A stretch of DNA of 35,861 nt from Oppiella nova (GCA_905397405.1 CAJPVJ010000154.1:1-35861), one strand, 5' to 3'; positions 20,683 to 34,037 are shown, counted from the stretch's first letter. Numbers and translations: made by a program. Notes: generated by a model not told the origin, from the letters alone.

Positions 20683-20976
20683 ATGGATAATTTAGTTATG
20701 AATAGCTGTATACCAGAAAGCAATCAATACGTGAACCAGAATTGGTTTCAACAGCACTTACCCTTCAGTAATAAAAAACTGTATGAAAAGTAAGTGATTA
20801 TTAACTTTTGTTTAATTAATTTGTTTTCTCTTCAAAACAATTACATGTATTTGTCATTTGCTCTGCAAATACATTTCAGTGCATCAGAACTTGTGTATAA
20901 TTATTATAAATTGCTATTTGAACGCATAGTATGTGAATATTCTGTAAGGAATTTATGCTCGCAAAGTGCAGTATAG
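20683..20976 (+). CDS. Candidate two-exon small protein (67 residues), unknown function
   Basis: ATG 20683 opens a 35-codon exon ending at a textbook donor (AA|GTAAGTG, 20790). A 90-nt intron with a T-rich stretch and CATTTCAG acceptor (ending 20879) leads to a second exon, 20880-20976. The split Asn codon keeps the frame, and the product ends at TAG 20974-20976. It begins MDNLVMNSCIPESNQYVNQN and ends NLCSQSAV; the middle is Tyr- and Leu-rich. No family is recognised. Good splice sites, intron size like its neighbours and frame continuity favour a real gene; small size and lack of homology argue for caution. Confidence 0.3.
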
Positions 20977-23900
20977 TATCGATTTCTTTATGTAATAACT
21001 ATTAATAAAACATAAGATGTAAAACGTGTCGTCAAACTAATTATCTAGTATTGCTTAATATATATATAAATTTTTAAAGCTATTTGTAGTAATTATGTAG
21101 TAAATTAATTTTGATATACTTTGTACTGTATATACCGTTATATCATTATTTATTTATGTTTTAATGAAAACAGCTTATCATACATTTAATTAATAAAATT
21201 GTCATAATATTCACATTTTATTGAGAAATAATGTTACTTATAAGAATATTTGAAATTTTATACCAAATGTGAATCATTTGTAATACTGTACAATCCCTTT
21301 TGCCGGTGTAGGGAAATGCACTTTCACCAAATGTCTGCCTTATCGATTTTATGAGAGTTGCCGGTATATTTAATAATGTATTTGTTTTCAAAATATGTGA
21401 AATCTGTTTAATATTAATATTAGTATTTAGAAAGTGACCGTGTTAAACTTTCTACTGATGCTTAAACGAATATGATTTTAGCATACGAATTATGTGATAT
21501 TTAGCAAATTCAAAATAATCAAAACCATTACTAATTCTTGTAATTTAGCTATATTAGAAATCACATTTAAACTACAATTGCACTAAATAATTGTTTATAT
21601 AACTGTATATTGTATTACATGTGCATTACTTGATTACATGATTTTCATAGATTGATAGAATACTGTACACTACTGTACAGTATAAGCAATTGATTTTTCA
21701 ACTACTTTATGAACTTTGATATAAAGTTTAATATATTCTGTATATATATAAAACTGTGTTCACAAAAACAATTTTTTAATCGCCTGTTCAGTTCATAACA
21801 TTCTTATATAATTTTATGTATTTTAAGCAAACATTTCTCAAATTATCAGTTAATTAATCATATTTTTGTGTCCGAAACAAAGACAGCCATTGAATTGATC
21901 GAAACGAGTGTTGAGTTTTGAGAAAAAGGGCATAATTTACGAGTGCATTCAAACCTAGATTAGATTATTAGCTTGTTTTTCCTCACAAACATTTTCACAA
22001 TTACTTGTATTTTATTATTATTATTATTATTATTGCCTATTTATATTATATTTTGCGACTATTAAAAGTTTTTATCGTCAAAAAGTTTGAGAAAATGTTT
22101 TTTCATTTAAGTTGCGAAAACATGTATAAGTTTTCCGCTTATTATGAATATTTTATTTGTTTGTAAATGAGTGTTGAAATTTAAAATACGCAAACTTTTA
22201 TGCTGTTTGAATTGAATTTTTGCATACTTTTGTCTGATACAGTATTGCATTACAGTTAAACACAATATTACCTAGCAGGTAGTAATTATCTACTGTTTAA
22301 TGAGTATTAAAAATTAAATTGTTGTCATATTATGTGATGAGAAGGGGTGACAGGTATTTTCTAAGATTAAGGAGATTTGTTGTGAATATTGGTATATATT
22401 TTGTTGGTGATAATTGTTGTCATACATTTAGCATAATATCAGTAGTTATACTTCAATGACAAAAACAAAATAGTGACAAAACCCGGGATAAGAAACTCAT
22501 GAAATCTGATATCTTGTACGATATCTACAATTTATTGAACTCTTATTTATTAAATTTGCTCAAAAAACGAGATACTATTCATTAAGAGTGAGAATTTCCC
22601 ACAAAATCGATAGCCAAATCCGAGTGTAGATTTTAGTTTTTATTTATTAACAAATAATTATGACCTAGTTTATGGTAGTCTTTTGGCTTTTTTAGTGTTT
22701 AACAAATCGCTAATTAAAGTCCGAACTGTATTTGACGAGAAAAACAAGAATAAGTGTTTTATTTGAGCAAAATTTTGTATCGATAAGAATAATGTATGAA
22801 ATTATTTGTGAGCGGTTGTAGAGGTAGAGCCCACTCTCTGTCTGTAATAGAAATATGAGATAAAATTATCTGTAATATTATATCCATAATATGAAGTAAT
22901 GCAAACGGTGTGTCACTACACGTGTCCCAATCAAGGCCCCTATTTATAGGAAAAGGTATTCTTTGCTAAAGACTTCACCGCAAACTTAATTATAAGCGAT
23001 AGGCCTATTGTTAACAAACCATAATGAGCTGATGATAAGGGGTGGGCATATTCACAGGAAAATACATCACGAGTTGACTATATTTTTAGTATTTTGAAAA
23101 AACAAAGTAATATTAGTTTGTACAATGATTTGAAGTGCATTTTCAATGCCATTTTAGTTTGCGTTTCCTTATTATGACGGTATTAATAGCATTGTGTGCA
23201 TAAAGGATTGACATTTATGCTCCCGGTGTTTGCCATTTCCAATGTACAGTACACTCAAAAAGTGAAGAGGACTTACAGTTCCGATTCTTTCCCATACCTC
23301 CCGTACCCAACACTCGTCAGCGCTTTGGCGTTATCTGTTGTTTGGCTGCAATTAAGTTAAAGTTTTTATGAAAGCAAACAATTATGTGTTTAAGATAATA
23401 GAGTTTTAATACCAATTGACTGCAATCAAATTCAGCATTTAATACAAACACATGTACAGTATTATAAAGCGAACAGTTTTTGCAAGTTTGTGTAGTTTTT
23501 CTGTTATTTCATGTATTAGTCTATGCCTGAGTTCAATACACTAATTAAAAAGAGAGTAATTAAAATGAGTTATCAATTGATTGCTTAATATGTTAAGCTT
23601 TGGTAAATCAAGGCATTTTACTTTATACAAATATTATGTTGCATTATTTTAATTTATTTGTATTTAAGCGAAAATATATTTTTCATTAAAGACTTTCTGA
23701 ACACATTTTATTTATTAGTAATATTTTTTTATTAGACTTATAGATTGTGTAAATTTCTACAAAAATCGTTAATTTAAAAACACACTTTAAAAGTGGGAAA
23801 ATTAATTTTATTTTTTGTTAGATAATTGTTTCCAATTAATCTATTGTCTAATAAACGTTTGAAACAATTATTGGGAAATCATTTTGTTTTCAAATTCATT

Positions 23901-26681
23901 GCATAACTTATTTGCGGAGTTATGTAATGATTATTCAATTAAATTCCTGTTTTATATAATTTTGTGAAAATCGACAAAAGGCAGGACTGTTTCTACATTT
24001 ACTTCAATTAAATATATATCAAATCACTTGTGAGAAGTACATAAATGTACCAGTTTATTAATCTATAACATAGACTATATAATTTACTGTGCGAGTTAAA
24101 GTATACTTAATTGAGTCTCTCATTAAATTGCAATCAATTTTGAGCCTAACCTTTACAACGATATATTTTTCCTGAATATTCATTTAGTGATCGATAATAT
24201 GATAGAAAAGTAAAACTTCATTTCGATAATATATTTTTTTTATCTCAAACTAACTTTTCCTTTAAGTTTTCTTCTTATTCTTGTCTGTAATATGTGTTTA
24301 AACCAAATATACAGTTATAATGAATAGGAAAATTGGACACAATTTTGTTTTTATTGGCATATAATTTACATATTGATTATAATCTCGATTCCAATGAACA
24401 CAACACTACCTATTAATGTCTCATGTAATCTCGCATTAGACAAATGGTCTCTTTTTAAAACTTTTCCATATAATCTGATGAATAATTAAATATAATCTCA
24501 TTTCTATAAGTACTTAAAAACCTTAACCGTTGAGACGATGCTAAAAAACAGACCCGAAAGCGTTTTATCACACAAATATTGTCCCTATTGTGCACAAGTG
24601 GTTCATTAAATTGGCATTAATTCAAATCCATTTTTTTTGGTGTTTCCAATGATTGAAACACGAGTGATAAGAACCTACGAGCGCATATACATAATGTGGT
24701 TATCAAATGGAAATGTATGTGCAATTAGTGCTCATAACAGCACAATTTATGCCTTTATTTATGTGACTAAAGGGAGAAAAACATATCCAAGGCTATGGAA
24801 ATACAGTACAACTCGCGATAATAAGTGCCGATTATTTAACTCACGATTAGTGCCACTGATATGACAGCAGAATATTATGTGTGATTCACAAACCACTCGA
24901 CGATTCCGATGCGAACGTGACTTTCATTTCCACTCACAGTATGTTATGAAAGGAGTTGTAGTAAACAGTATGACAGACAATACGCGCATCCAATGGTTGT
25001 TTGCATGTCTCTGAAGTATGTTTCAGCAAAATTCATTCAAATCAGATGCAGGAATCAAATGCCAAATTTAGAGCATATCGTTTCATATATGTTCTTGTTT
25101 AATAAATAGTAAATAGTTGTTTATATAAACAGATGACTGATAAGCAGCAAACAACTTCTCATAAATATAGCGGTTTTCCTAAACTTTTCTGACAACTCTC
25201 TTGTCTTTTATTCACTTCTCATGATTTCTATTTTTTATTAGATTTTTAATCGATTAACAAATTAAATTTAGTTTATTCACATATTCTTATAGGTCTTGTA
25301 ATAAAAATACTGTTATCCGTAATAATTACTATTATTATCGATAAGTATGAGTTATTATTGGAGTCCAAGAGAAATGAATTTTACTGTAATATTGAGTTCG
25401 TTTATGGAGTCAAATAAAATTGAGAAAAACTTGTATTGAGGACTACTTCTCAGACAATAATATCCAGACATTGATTATTATAGCGTACGTGAGATTAATA
25501 AGTAATAAACTATTTTTAAGTGCTGTTTATAACCCGAGTCACCCATCGTATGATTTTTAACTCTTTTTGCTATTTTCTCTCAAAACTCTTTATCATTAAA
25601 TGCATTCTGAAGGAGCGTTCAATCGGTGTGTTTCAACACCACGTCCTATCGCTTCTCAAGTGTTCACTAGTTTTGAATCCAATCATTTCTCCCAACCCTC
25701 CCTTTCCACCCATCCCTGTGCTGTAGTAGATTTTTATGTCACTTTTTAGTGCACTTTTTACTCAATTGATTTATGAAATAATTAATCTAAAAATTCTGCC
25801 ATTTTTCGTGATATAATGACAGGCATTGGGAAGCAATCTATGCATACGTTTGACACTTATATTTACATTTCAATTGATTGCTTATAAAATATAATTCTGT
25901 GATTTGCTATAAATATATACACAAATCCTGTTATACACTACACCATGCAATGTATTTGAATTTCTAAAATCATCATTTATCACAAGTTCTCTCATGTTTT
26001 GGGAATTTAATCTAAAACACGTGTTATTTATTTTATTATTTTTATATAAATAATTATTTATTTAGTGTTTTATAAAATATCATTTGATAATAAAGATGAC
26101 AGTATTTCATAAGAATTTTTAGACATTTAGTTATGAACCAAAGCATGCAAACTGTTCCCACTTGTGATACTTCACCCAAAAACTATTAATATGCTATAAC
26201 TGTATCCAATACTTGAGACCTGGGTACTATCTTTATTGTATATGTTTTGTAAATCATTTCTGTGTACAGTATTGTCTGGCATTCATTGACATATCATCCG
26301 ATCGTTTCCTTACATATCAAATACCGGCAAAAACTGAATCCCAAATCAAATTCACTTTTAAATCAATATTGAATTTAATAAACTTATAAATATTTAAGTT
26401 TCACTTATACTTTCAGTCACTTTCATATTTACTTTAAGTGTTTGTAATCTGTTTGTTTGTATATAAAAATGCAAACAATTCTGTAATACAACTAATACTC
26501 ACATTTGAAGTAAGATATTTGTCTAATCTAAGTTAGGTAGTGTACAGAATTTTCATAAAATTGCAACATTTTTTACACAATAGTTTATATCATTATTTAT
26601 TAATCCTATATTTAGGTATTTATTATTAAATTATATTTCTAGAGGTTATCTTATTTCTCAATCCTTAAATTAGGGAGAGGG

Positions 26682-26723
<42 letters not shown>

Positions 26724-27667
26724 GCATAGTTTCGGGGAACTTTTGTAATTATATTTGTATAAATAATATTTGAACGACTCTATGGTATGATGTGATGAGA
26801 GCGTAAGCCTTAAACATGAATTTTGTGTCTAATGTATACACAAAACAAGAGATTGTCTGCAAAATGCAATTGTAAACGCATTTAACTTTACAGTTAATGG
26901 CAGCGCATATGAACCAACACTCGCGTGATCTCTCCAAAACATTTTATGTATGAATTGATATAAAATAAATATCAATTAAACTAACTTTAGATAAAAGTTT
27001 GATTTTGTATTTCTACGTTCATATATAACATTAGTATACTGTATGCGGTTTGACTGTACAGTAGAGTACTAATGATCACATAAAAGGAGTTAATTCTCTA
27101 TTCATATCCCAACAAATTGATTGTGAAAAACATTCATAACAAGTAAAAACTATAATTTTCTTTTATAAAGTTTGTTTTAAAAAACTTATTTAATTGTATA
27201 TTTAGTCATCATGTAAGCCACGTTTCGCAAAACCTTTTCTTAATATTATTATACATATGATTAATATTTTCTCTTAAATATAAAATATTATTATTCCATA
27301 TGTCTGTTGTACTGTATTTATGGAAAAAAGTTTTTATTTTTGTTAAAATTTTCAACTAAACTGAAACTTCATTTCAAAACAGGTTTATCTGAGAATATAG
27401 AGAATCTGTTAATAATCACATAATCGTATGCTTTTTATTCATAATATTAAATCAATAAATTAGTGATAATATTCATGAAAATTAAAAACATAAGCCTAGT
27501 TATAAACAATTAGTAATATGACATAAAATGATATTTTTCCTTATTTATTCGTCCTTAAGTATTGCTTATTTATTAAACAATAGCTATTATGAAATGGTTG
27601 CTCACCATAACTGATATATCTAACAATCATTACTCTAATTAACAGTAATTTGAATTTCACTCAAACA
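20977..27667. other. Long AT-rich region upstream of clockwork orange
   Basis: About 6.7 kb with no gene I can support. It contains a short TTA microsatellite (about 22012-22034) and E-boxes CACGTG at 22919-22924 and 26018-26023, both within ACACGTGT. A (GA)n tract lies at 26686-26720, and there are GC-richer patches at about 22795-22960, 23220-23340 and 24880-25020. The ORF at 24637-24864 is probably chance. The likely role is cwo promoter/enhancer and 5' UTR DNA. Confidence 0.45.
26686..26720. repeat. (GA)n dinucleotide microsatellite
   Basis: About 17 uninterrupted AG/GA units preceded by a purine-rich stretch (from about 26673), about 0.95 kb upstream of the cwo start codon. GA tracts can bind GAGA-type factors, but that role is only inferred. 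Confidence 0.95.
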
Positions 27668-30600
27668 ATGGCTAATACTCCAGAAGATGAAGACATTAAC
27701 ATTCAGCGCAAAAAGTCTTCGAGTCGTGTATGTATTGAGAAATTCATTTTCATTACTTGTATTATTATTTTATGATTATATGTTTTAATTTATTTTTAAC
27801 CCAATTGTGAAATTGTTTGACGTTTCTCTCTCTCTGTTTGTTTGCGATTTTAACGCATAATATGTGTGAATGATTTGCCATATTTTGGTCTTAAATATCA
27901 CGTTTTTATATCCTATTTCTTAAGTTTATAAACATTTAAACTAACAGTCATTTGATTCACTGGAAGGTAATATTCAAATAAATTCAAATTTCTAATTTGA
28001 AATCTGATAAAAGCGAGTTGTGTTGAGATTTTCACTACTGAAGGGATTAATAAGTTATGAAATCATTTATTTGTAAAATAAATTAACGCTTAATTTGAAT
28101 TTAATTTGGTAGGAATTTTGTCATCACTTGTACATAATAGTTAAAAACCGATAAAATGTGATATAAATTTAGTTTTAAGGTATATTTGTAGAGATAGTAT
28201 GAAAAAGTGAAAGTTTCGCCCAATCCTTAACCCGACCGCTAATTGTGTGCATTGTTTGACATATATTTCATTGGTTTGGTTGTGTAATGCATGCGTTTGA
28301 TTTGGTTTGGTTATGGCCTCTGAGGGGACACTTGTGGTCACACTTGAGGCGACAACCGCTTTAATTGTGTTATAAAAAACTTATTGTTATAATATAACTT
28401 ATATTATAATATAACAATTACTAGTATTACTAATTTGTCGACAAACATCTAATTCGACCCAATTTTCTAAAGCCTTTAACTATTTATTGCTTAAAATATT
28501 TCTTAAAATTTTCTGAGAAGTAAAGAAAACGAAGAATTTAGACAAAAATAAATACAATTACACTCTATTTTGCAATTTTCGTACTTATTTAGCAAGCTAT
28601 TATTGTTGTATTTAGTACTTAATTGAAAACGTATATAAAAATCTAAGCATTCACTCGTATAATGAGATAATAATAAATGAGTTATGTTTGTAAAGTCACG
28701 TCACAATTGTAGTGAAATCTGGCAAATATGACAATTCGTTCATAATATGAGGCGATAAGAGAAGGGACAGAAAGAGCCGACACAACACCTCTTGTGGAAA
28801 GGGATGTTGTGAACCGAGTGTATGTGACTCGTGTCGCGTACACACTATACTCTACTCACGTTTGTCTCAATAGTATTTCGTGTACTTCTACTGCACTTTA
28901 ACTCCAAACTTCATATCTTTCTATTAGTGAACAAATAAAATTCACAATCCGTTGACAACACCCATACTCTTAGTACTCATTTTATTTATTGCACACATAC
29001 CTGTGTGTGTTTTTATGTGATAGTTATGTCAGTTACTGTAGCTGTCCCTCAAACAACCCGGGGCTTGTGTCTAGCATTACATATATTTCTTACTAAGAAT
29101 TTTAGCACTTTTTTAGATATTCTGTATTTAATATTTCATTAGAAATGAATCATTTATTGTACTAATATAAATGTTGCCCACCTACTGATAGGTTTATTTA
29201 ATTTTTACATTATTAATAGACTGCAGTTCAGTGCTTCTACTGATCTTACTTAACTGTTTTTGTTTAAGTTTAGAATAAGTTTAATTAAAGTTATGTTAGT
29301 TTTTGGTAATTTGATCGGTTTATTACAGTATTCTTATATTCCTAAGAATGAAGCCTCTGGTTAAGAAATATAAGCAATCAACAATATAGAAATGATGTAT
29401 TTTAGTAATCAATTCATTTTATGTCTTAAAATTACGGATATAAAAAGGTATAAGTCTTGTGCTACACATTTGTCTAAAATTACATTTTATAGTAATTTCC
29501 CTATAGTTTTAACAGACTTACTGTAAAAAACATTTTAGATAGAATTAAATTCAGTTCAATAATCCCTGAAATATAAGATATTGTTTATATAAAACTTATA
29601 TAAAAACAGATATTTTTTAAATGAGTCTTTCAATATAGGGGTTGTTATCTAAAACACATTTTATTACATAATAGCAATGAAAACAAAAGTACACGAAATG
29701 AGTAGTCGTGTGGATCACAACGTGATAAAAGACTGGAAGTTTCCTAACATTTGTTGTTTTTTGTCTAAAATTCCCATTTTTCAGGAATATTCTGCAATAT
29801 ATGTAACTGTATATACAATTAATAATAGCTTTCCATTAATAGAATTTTTCAAAATGACCCTCAATTATAGATATATTATTTGATTGCCTTTTATTTACTG
29901 TACTGTATTACATTTTCCAATTTTTTACATTCAATCTATTTCACTTTAAATATAATCTTTAATTTTTCCAATATTTTTGTGATTATATTATAATTTCTAT
30001 AAAATTTGTTATATAATTGTAACATAAATTAGTTATTGATTTATGATTATTTCTGAGGTTTATATATTAGATTAATTCACAAACTTTTATATCTAACTTG
30101 TAAGTTATATTGCATATAATTCAATCCCTTATTTAGAAACTAATTATAATGAAGTGTTGTATAGTCATATTATTATATAAATAATAATTTTGGTTTTTGA
30201 TATGAATTTATTATAATTTTCACAATCTTGTCGTCTGACTAAGTGTTAGTTAACTTAAAAACATTTCAAATTCAATGTCATTATCACTGATTGTGTATAT
30301 ATTATATAAAAATTATTTTCTATCGATGCCTTTGAGTCGACCTCCAAATGCCTCACAAAATCTATTTAAACCCCGAGTTTTGATTCGTTGCCAAATGAAA
30401 TCCCGACATATTTTACACATTTATTTCAATAAATTATTTTATTACTTAACACACGTTTTATTACATTTAAATTAATTGCACACACACAAACTCGCATCGG
30501 CTTTTAAATTTATAACCAATTTATTTATAAGATATCTGACAGCAAATAAATAAATACACTTTGTTTCGCAATTCTTACGGGAATTTAATAAAGCGTGTAG

Positions 30601-32457
30601 AATTAAATTTTAATTTGTCTTTATTATTTTGCTTAATGTCTCACAAACTAGTGGGACAACACACATAAAATATAAGACAATTACATAATTTGTTTTTTCA
30701 ATGATTAAGAATTACATTCTGTTGAGAAAAACGTCAAATGTTGTTAACTGTTACGCAAAATCTAAGCGTTTTGTAAAATATTTGCCTAAAAGACTGTTCT
30801 GCTAATGACTTACAGAATATTCTTATGAAAACATTACATAAAATTGTAGCAAATAGTTATAATAAATATAAATAAAATCTCGAAATGAGTTCTGGGTTTT
30901 GCAATAAAAAGTTATGTAAAAATAATTTACTGTAGATTCTTGTAGTGATAATCAGTAGTTAAATGTTATAAACAATTATCAATTGGTTTATTATCTGCCG
31001 ATCTTTAGGACCCGTTATCTCATCGCATAATCGAGAAGCGAAGGCGGGATCGGATGAACAATTGTTTAGCAGATCTGAGTCGACTGATCCCAACCTCTTA
31101 CCTCAAAAAGGTATCAATCGATTGCATTAATAGCCGAATGAATACTTGCATTAAAACGATTGCAGTCATCGTCTCTTCAGGGCAGAGGACGCATCGAGAA
31201 GACCGAGATTATTGAGATGGCCATCAAACACATGAAGCACCTCCAGGCGCACAAGTACTGCACCGACGACTCCAAGTGCGACCTCTCCAACACATCCAGT
31301 CTGGACGAGGAGGAGAGGGTCAGACAATACCGGTTGGGATATCAGGAGTGTCTGTCTGAAGCCATACGCTTTCTCGTCGAGATGGAGGGTCTGTTCACCG
31401 GTGATGGTCTGTGCCGTCGAATGATGGACTACCTTCACAACCATATGTCAACCCTTCATAAAGGTTTGCACTCACAGTATATTCACTCAATTCTTCATTT
31501 ACTTATTCATGTGTTGTCTCACAAACAGTGAATCAAACGGTCAATGAGTCGGACATTGGTTCGCATCCACTGATAGGCAAATCGCGAACGCCTTCGATGT
31601 CTGAGTCGACCACATCTGCCAACGAAAAGATGGACATCAATGACAGCGATATGATCGACACGAAGCCATACCACTCGAAGCCGGTAGTGACGAGTCATTT
31701 GCGAGAAATGCTTGAAAGCAGTGCCACATCCAAGTGCTCCTCCAAGTCGTCGCCGCAAATGAGTCTGAGCTCCGGCTCGCCATCCGTTTCGCCAAATGGT
31801 TTCAATCCTAACGGCGACCAAAATGTCTATAACTTCAAGAAAGAAATCAAAGACAGATTTCAGGCCAACCAGAAAGTGGTGGCGCCGCCCATGAAGTCGA
31901 TCTCACCGTCGCTGACCTCCTCGGCCGCCGCCATCGACGACGAGCGCGTCTCCAACTCGAGTCTGTCCTCATTGGCCACTCAGGCCAGCGATCATCGCAG
32001 CGAGACGTCCGGCTACTCATCCAACTCGTCCAGCAAATCGTTGCCCACCACCACGTCCTCCAAGTCCCCCGTCTTTGTGCCCATTTTTGCGTTACACCCG
32101 TCGGGTAACTATTATCTGCCGCTAACAGTGGACGCCGCCCTCATTGGCCCACAAATTACCGCCAAAGACACCGAAATCAACTCATACCCAGTCCTACATC
32201 CAATCAATATAACCGTTAACTTCAGTTACCAAACGCCACAACTGCCGGCCCCTCTTGATTACAGTCAACCACCAGTCTGGCCGCCAATGGTTGTCCACTC
32301 GAGCCTCGGTCTGTCGGCCCAACAGATGACAAACTCGATGACAAATAAACTTCATTTTAATAGCAGTTCTTCGCATTCGGGAAGTGATGTCAAAATAGAC
32401 CCCATTTGGCTGAACTCGTATCCAAAGTTTAGTCGATTGTCAAACAAAATTAAATGA
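27668..32457 (+). CDS. cwo: Clockwork orange, bHLH-Orange transcriptional repressor
   Basis: Four exons, 27668-27727, 31009-31110, 31181-31463 and 31529-32457, join in frame to give 457 residues. Exon 1 is short and basic at its end (RKKSSSR). Exon 2 encodes the DNA-binding basic region and helix 1 ([17 protein letters not shown]...LADLSRLIP). Exon 3 has the loop and helix 2 ([15 protein letters not shown]) plus an Orange domain at about 103-146. Exon 4 is Ser-rich with blocks shared with insect [14 protein letters not shown], a [12 protein letters not shown] segment, and [19 protein letters not shown] near the C-terminus. CWO is the arthropod DEC/HES-related circadian repressor that binds E-boxes and damps CLK:CYC targets. 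The first intron is 3281 nt, far longer than all others here. Upstream 5' UTR exons are possible. An AATAAA lies near 32587. Confidence 0.92.
27728..31008 (+). other. Large first intron of clockwork orange
   Basis: 3.3 kb between GTATGT and CTTTAG. Mostly AT-rich, with GC-richer patches at about 28320-28365 (two CACTTG hexamers) and 28740-28865. The second patch contains a 7-bp stem CACAACA/TGTTGTG and could be an internal promoter or enhancer. ORFs at 29677 and 30275 are not supported as exons. Confidence 0.6.
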
Positions 32458-33386
32458 TTTCTATTTAATTGTTATTATTATTGTCCAAACAATTAACGAA
32501 TTGTTTACAATTTAATGTAATTTTGATCTAATTTTGTATAAATTATATATACGTTTTTAATGACAGTTTTATTTAATTAATTTGTAAATAAAAGCATGAA
32601 TTATAAGTCTTTATATTTGAAAAAATGTTTAATTTTTATAAATTTTGTTGAGAAAAAATGGTTTGAAATAAACTTAAAGTTTCGATTCAATTTGTGAATT
32701 TTTAATATTGTTTGCCTGAATATATGTTAACACCGGTATTTGTTTCACTTTTTCTCAAACGTTTAATTGATTACAATTATTTTGAATTTTTTCTAGATTA
32801 CAAGATTGAGTTTCCCAAAATATTCTGAACATTAGTGTATTGTAGCTTATACTGTATTATAAATAATCTAGATTCTGGAATAAACGTATGAATTTAGACC
32901 AGTTGTAAAGGGATTATATTTAACAATCAACAAAATAATTATCACTTATCATTAGTTTTTATAATGAACTTTAAAGTCAAATAATATGATTATTAATATG
33001 CATGCTAATTAGGCCATAAGTGAGCTATCACTTCAATGAATATTATAAATTATACAGTAAAAGCCTGAGTAATTTGTTAACTTAATACAGTAATACAGTA
33101 AACTTTACTGAGTAAAGTAATCATATTATTTGACTTTAAATTTGTGCACTATACTGTAATTTATATGACAATAGTATTTAAACTTAAACTTTCCAACATA
33201 TTTAGTTACAAATTGTAAGAATTGTAACTTACAATCACCCACCTCTTGCTGTACTGCAAACCTTTACAATTATCCAAAATCTTATTGTCTTATTGTGTTA
33301 TTTAAATGATATTGTAATTTCATTTTATTATTAATTTTTCATTTATTAACCTTTTTACAAACCAATGATTTCTATTAATTAAACAA
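32458..33386. other. Spacer between cwo and the RING gene
   Basis: AT-rich. Holds the cwo polyadenylation region and the small inverted-repeat element at 32970-33140. No additional gene is supported. Confidence 0.5.
32970..33140. mobile_element. Small element with 23-bp perfect inverted repeats
   Basis: 32970-32992 is the exact reverse complement of 33118-33140. The 171-bp unit has no ORF, and its interior contains repeated ATACAGTA units. Size, perfect ends and AT-rich noncoding interior fit a MITE, though no target duplication can be fixed with confidence. It is unrelated in sequence to the element at 979-1235. Confidence 0.55.
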
Positions 33387-34037
33387 ATGGTTGGCTATAA
33401 TTGTAAACGTTTTATGAATGTCTCATTCATCGGATCTTTGGTGCGAGAGTTCACATGTGATTATTGTCTTCATGTAATGAACAATCCAGTGGTCACTCAA
33501 TGCCAACACCACTATTGTCTCGATTGTATTGTCGAGTGGCTTATGATCAGCGACACCAACAATTGCCCTCAATGTGACCAATCGCTTACTACAAGGAGTA
33601 GGTTCAGAGATAATATGGATATGGATCAAGTGATTCTAATTGGCGAAGATATTCTGGTACAAAGGGACCAAAGGATTAACAATATAACCTCTAAATGGAG
33701 AATAAGATGTGATTATCATTGGAATGGATGTCAAGAAGTGTTTCCTTTGGAAGAGCTATCAACTCATGTAAAGACCTGTTCACACAATTGCTGCCAAATA
33801 TGCGGTCTTTCTGTTGGACTCACTCCCGAAGATCACAACTGTTTGAAGAGTAATGAAGTGAATGATAGTCTGAATGAGAAGGTTGTGGACAACCATTTCA
33901 TGCCTCAAAAGTCTACAGAAAGTGAAATCTATGCAAACGGATGTGAAAATGAATTGAATGTTTCGGAGGAAATGAGCGAAGATTTGGTTGATATCGAGAC
34001 CGAAGAGTCACAGTTTTGGTCTATTGTCTCCATCTGA
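33387..34037 (+). CDS. NRDP1/RNF41-like RING E3 ubiquitin ligase, short form
   Basis: Single-exon 216-residue protein. It starts MVGYNCKRF, as NRDP1-type proteins start MGYDxxRF. A C3HC4 RING follows with C24, C27, C39, H41, C44, C47, C60 and C63. Then comes a SIAH/TRAF-type zinc-finger region (RCDYHWNGCQEVFPLEEL, then HVKTC, CCQICGL and DHNCL). The remainder is acidic and low complexity, and ends at about residue 216. Vertebrate RNF41 is about 317 residues and carries a C-terminal substrate-binding domain that is absent here. RING ligases transfer ubiquitin from E2 enzymes; the substrate is unknown. The intronless structure hints at retroposition or family expansion. Confidence 0.82.
   Translation: MVGYNCKRFMNVSFIGSLVREFTCDYCLHVMNNPVVTQCQHHYCLDCIVEWLMISDTNNCPQCDQSLTTRSRFRDNMDMDQVILIGEDILVQRDQRINNITSKWRIRCDYHWNGCQEVFPLEELSTHVKTCSHNCCQICGLSVGLTPEDHNCLKSNEVNDSLNEKVVDNHFMPQKSTESEIYANGCENELNVSEEMSEDLVDIETEESQFWSIVSI

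Noticed and set aside
24637-24864. 75-codon ORF upstream of cwo
   Set aside because: No family resemblance, no clear splice or composition support; kept only as a note.
28383-28424. AT palindrome in the cwo intron
   Set aside because: Imperfect and made only of A/T words, common by chance in such DNA.
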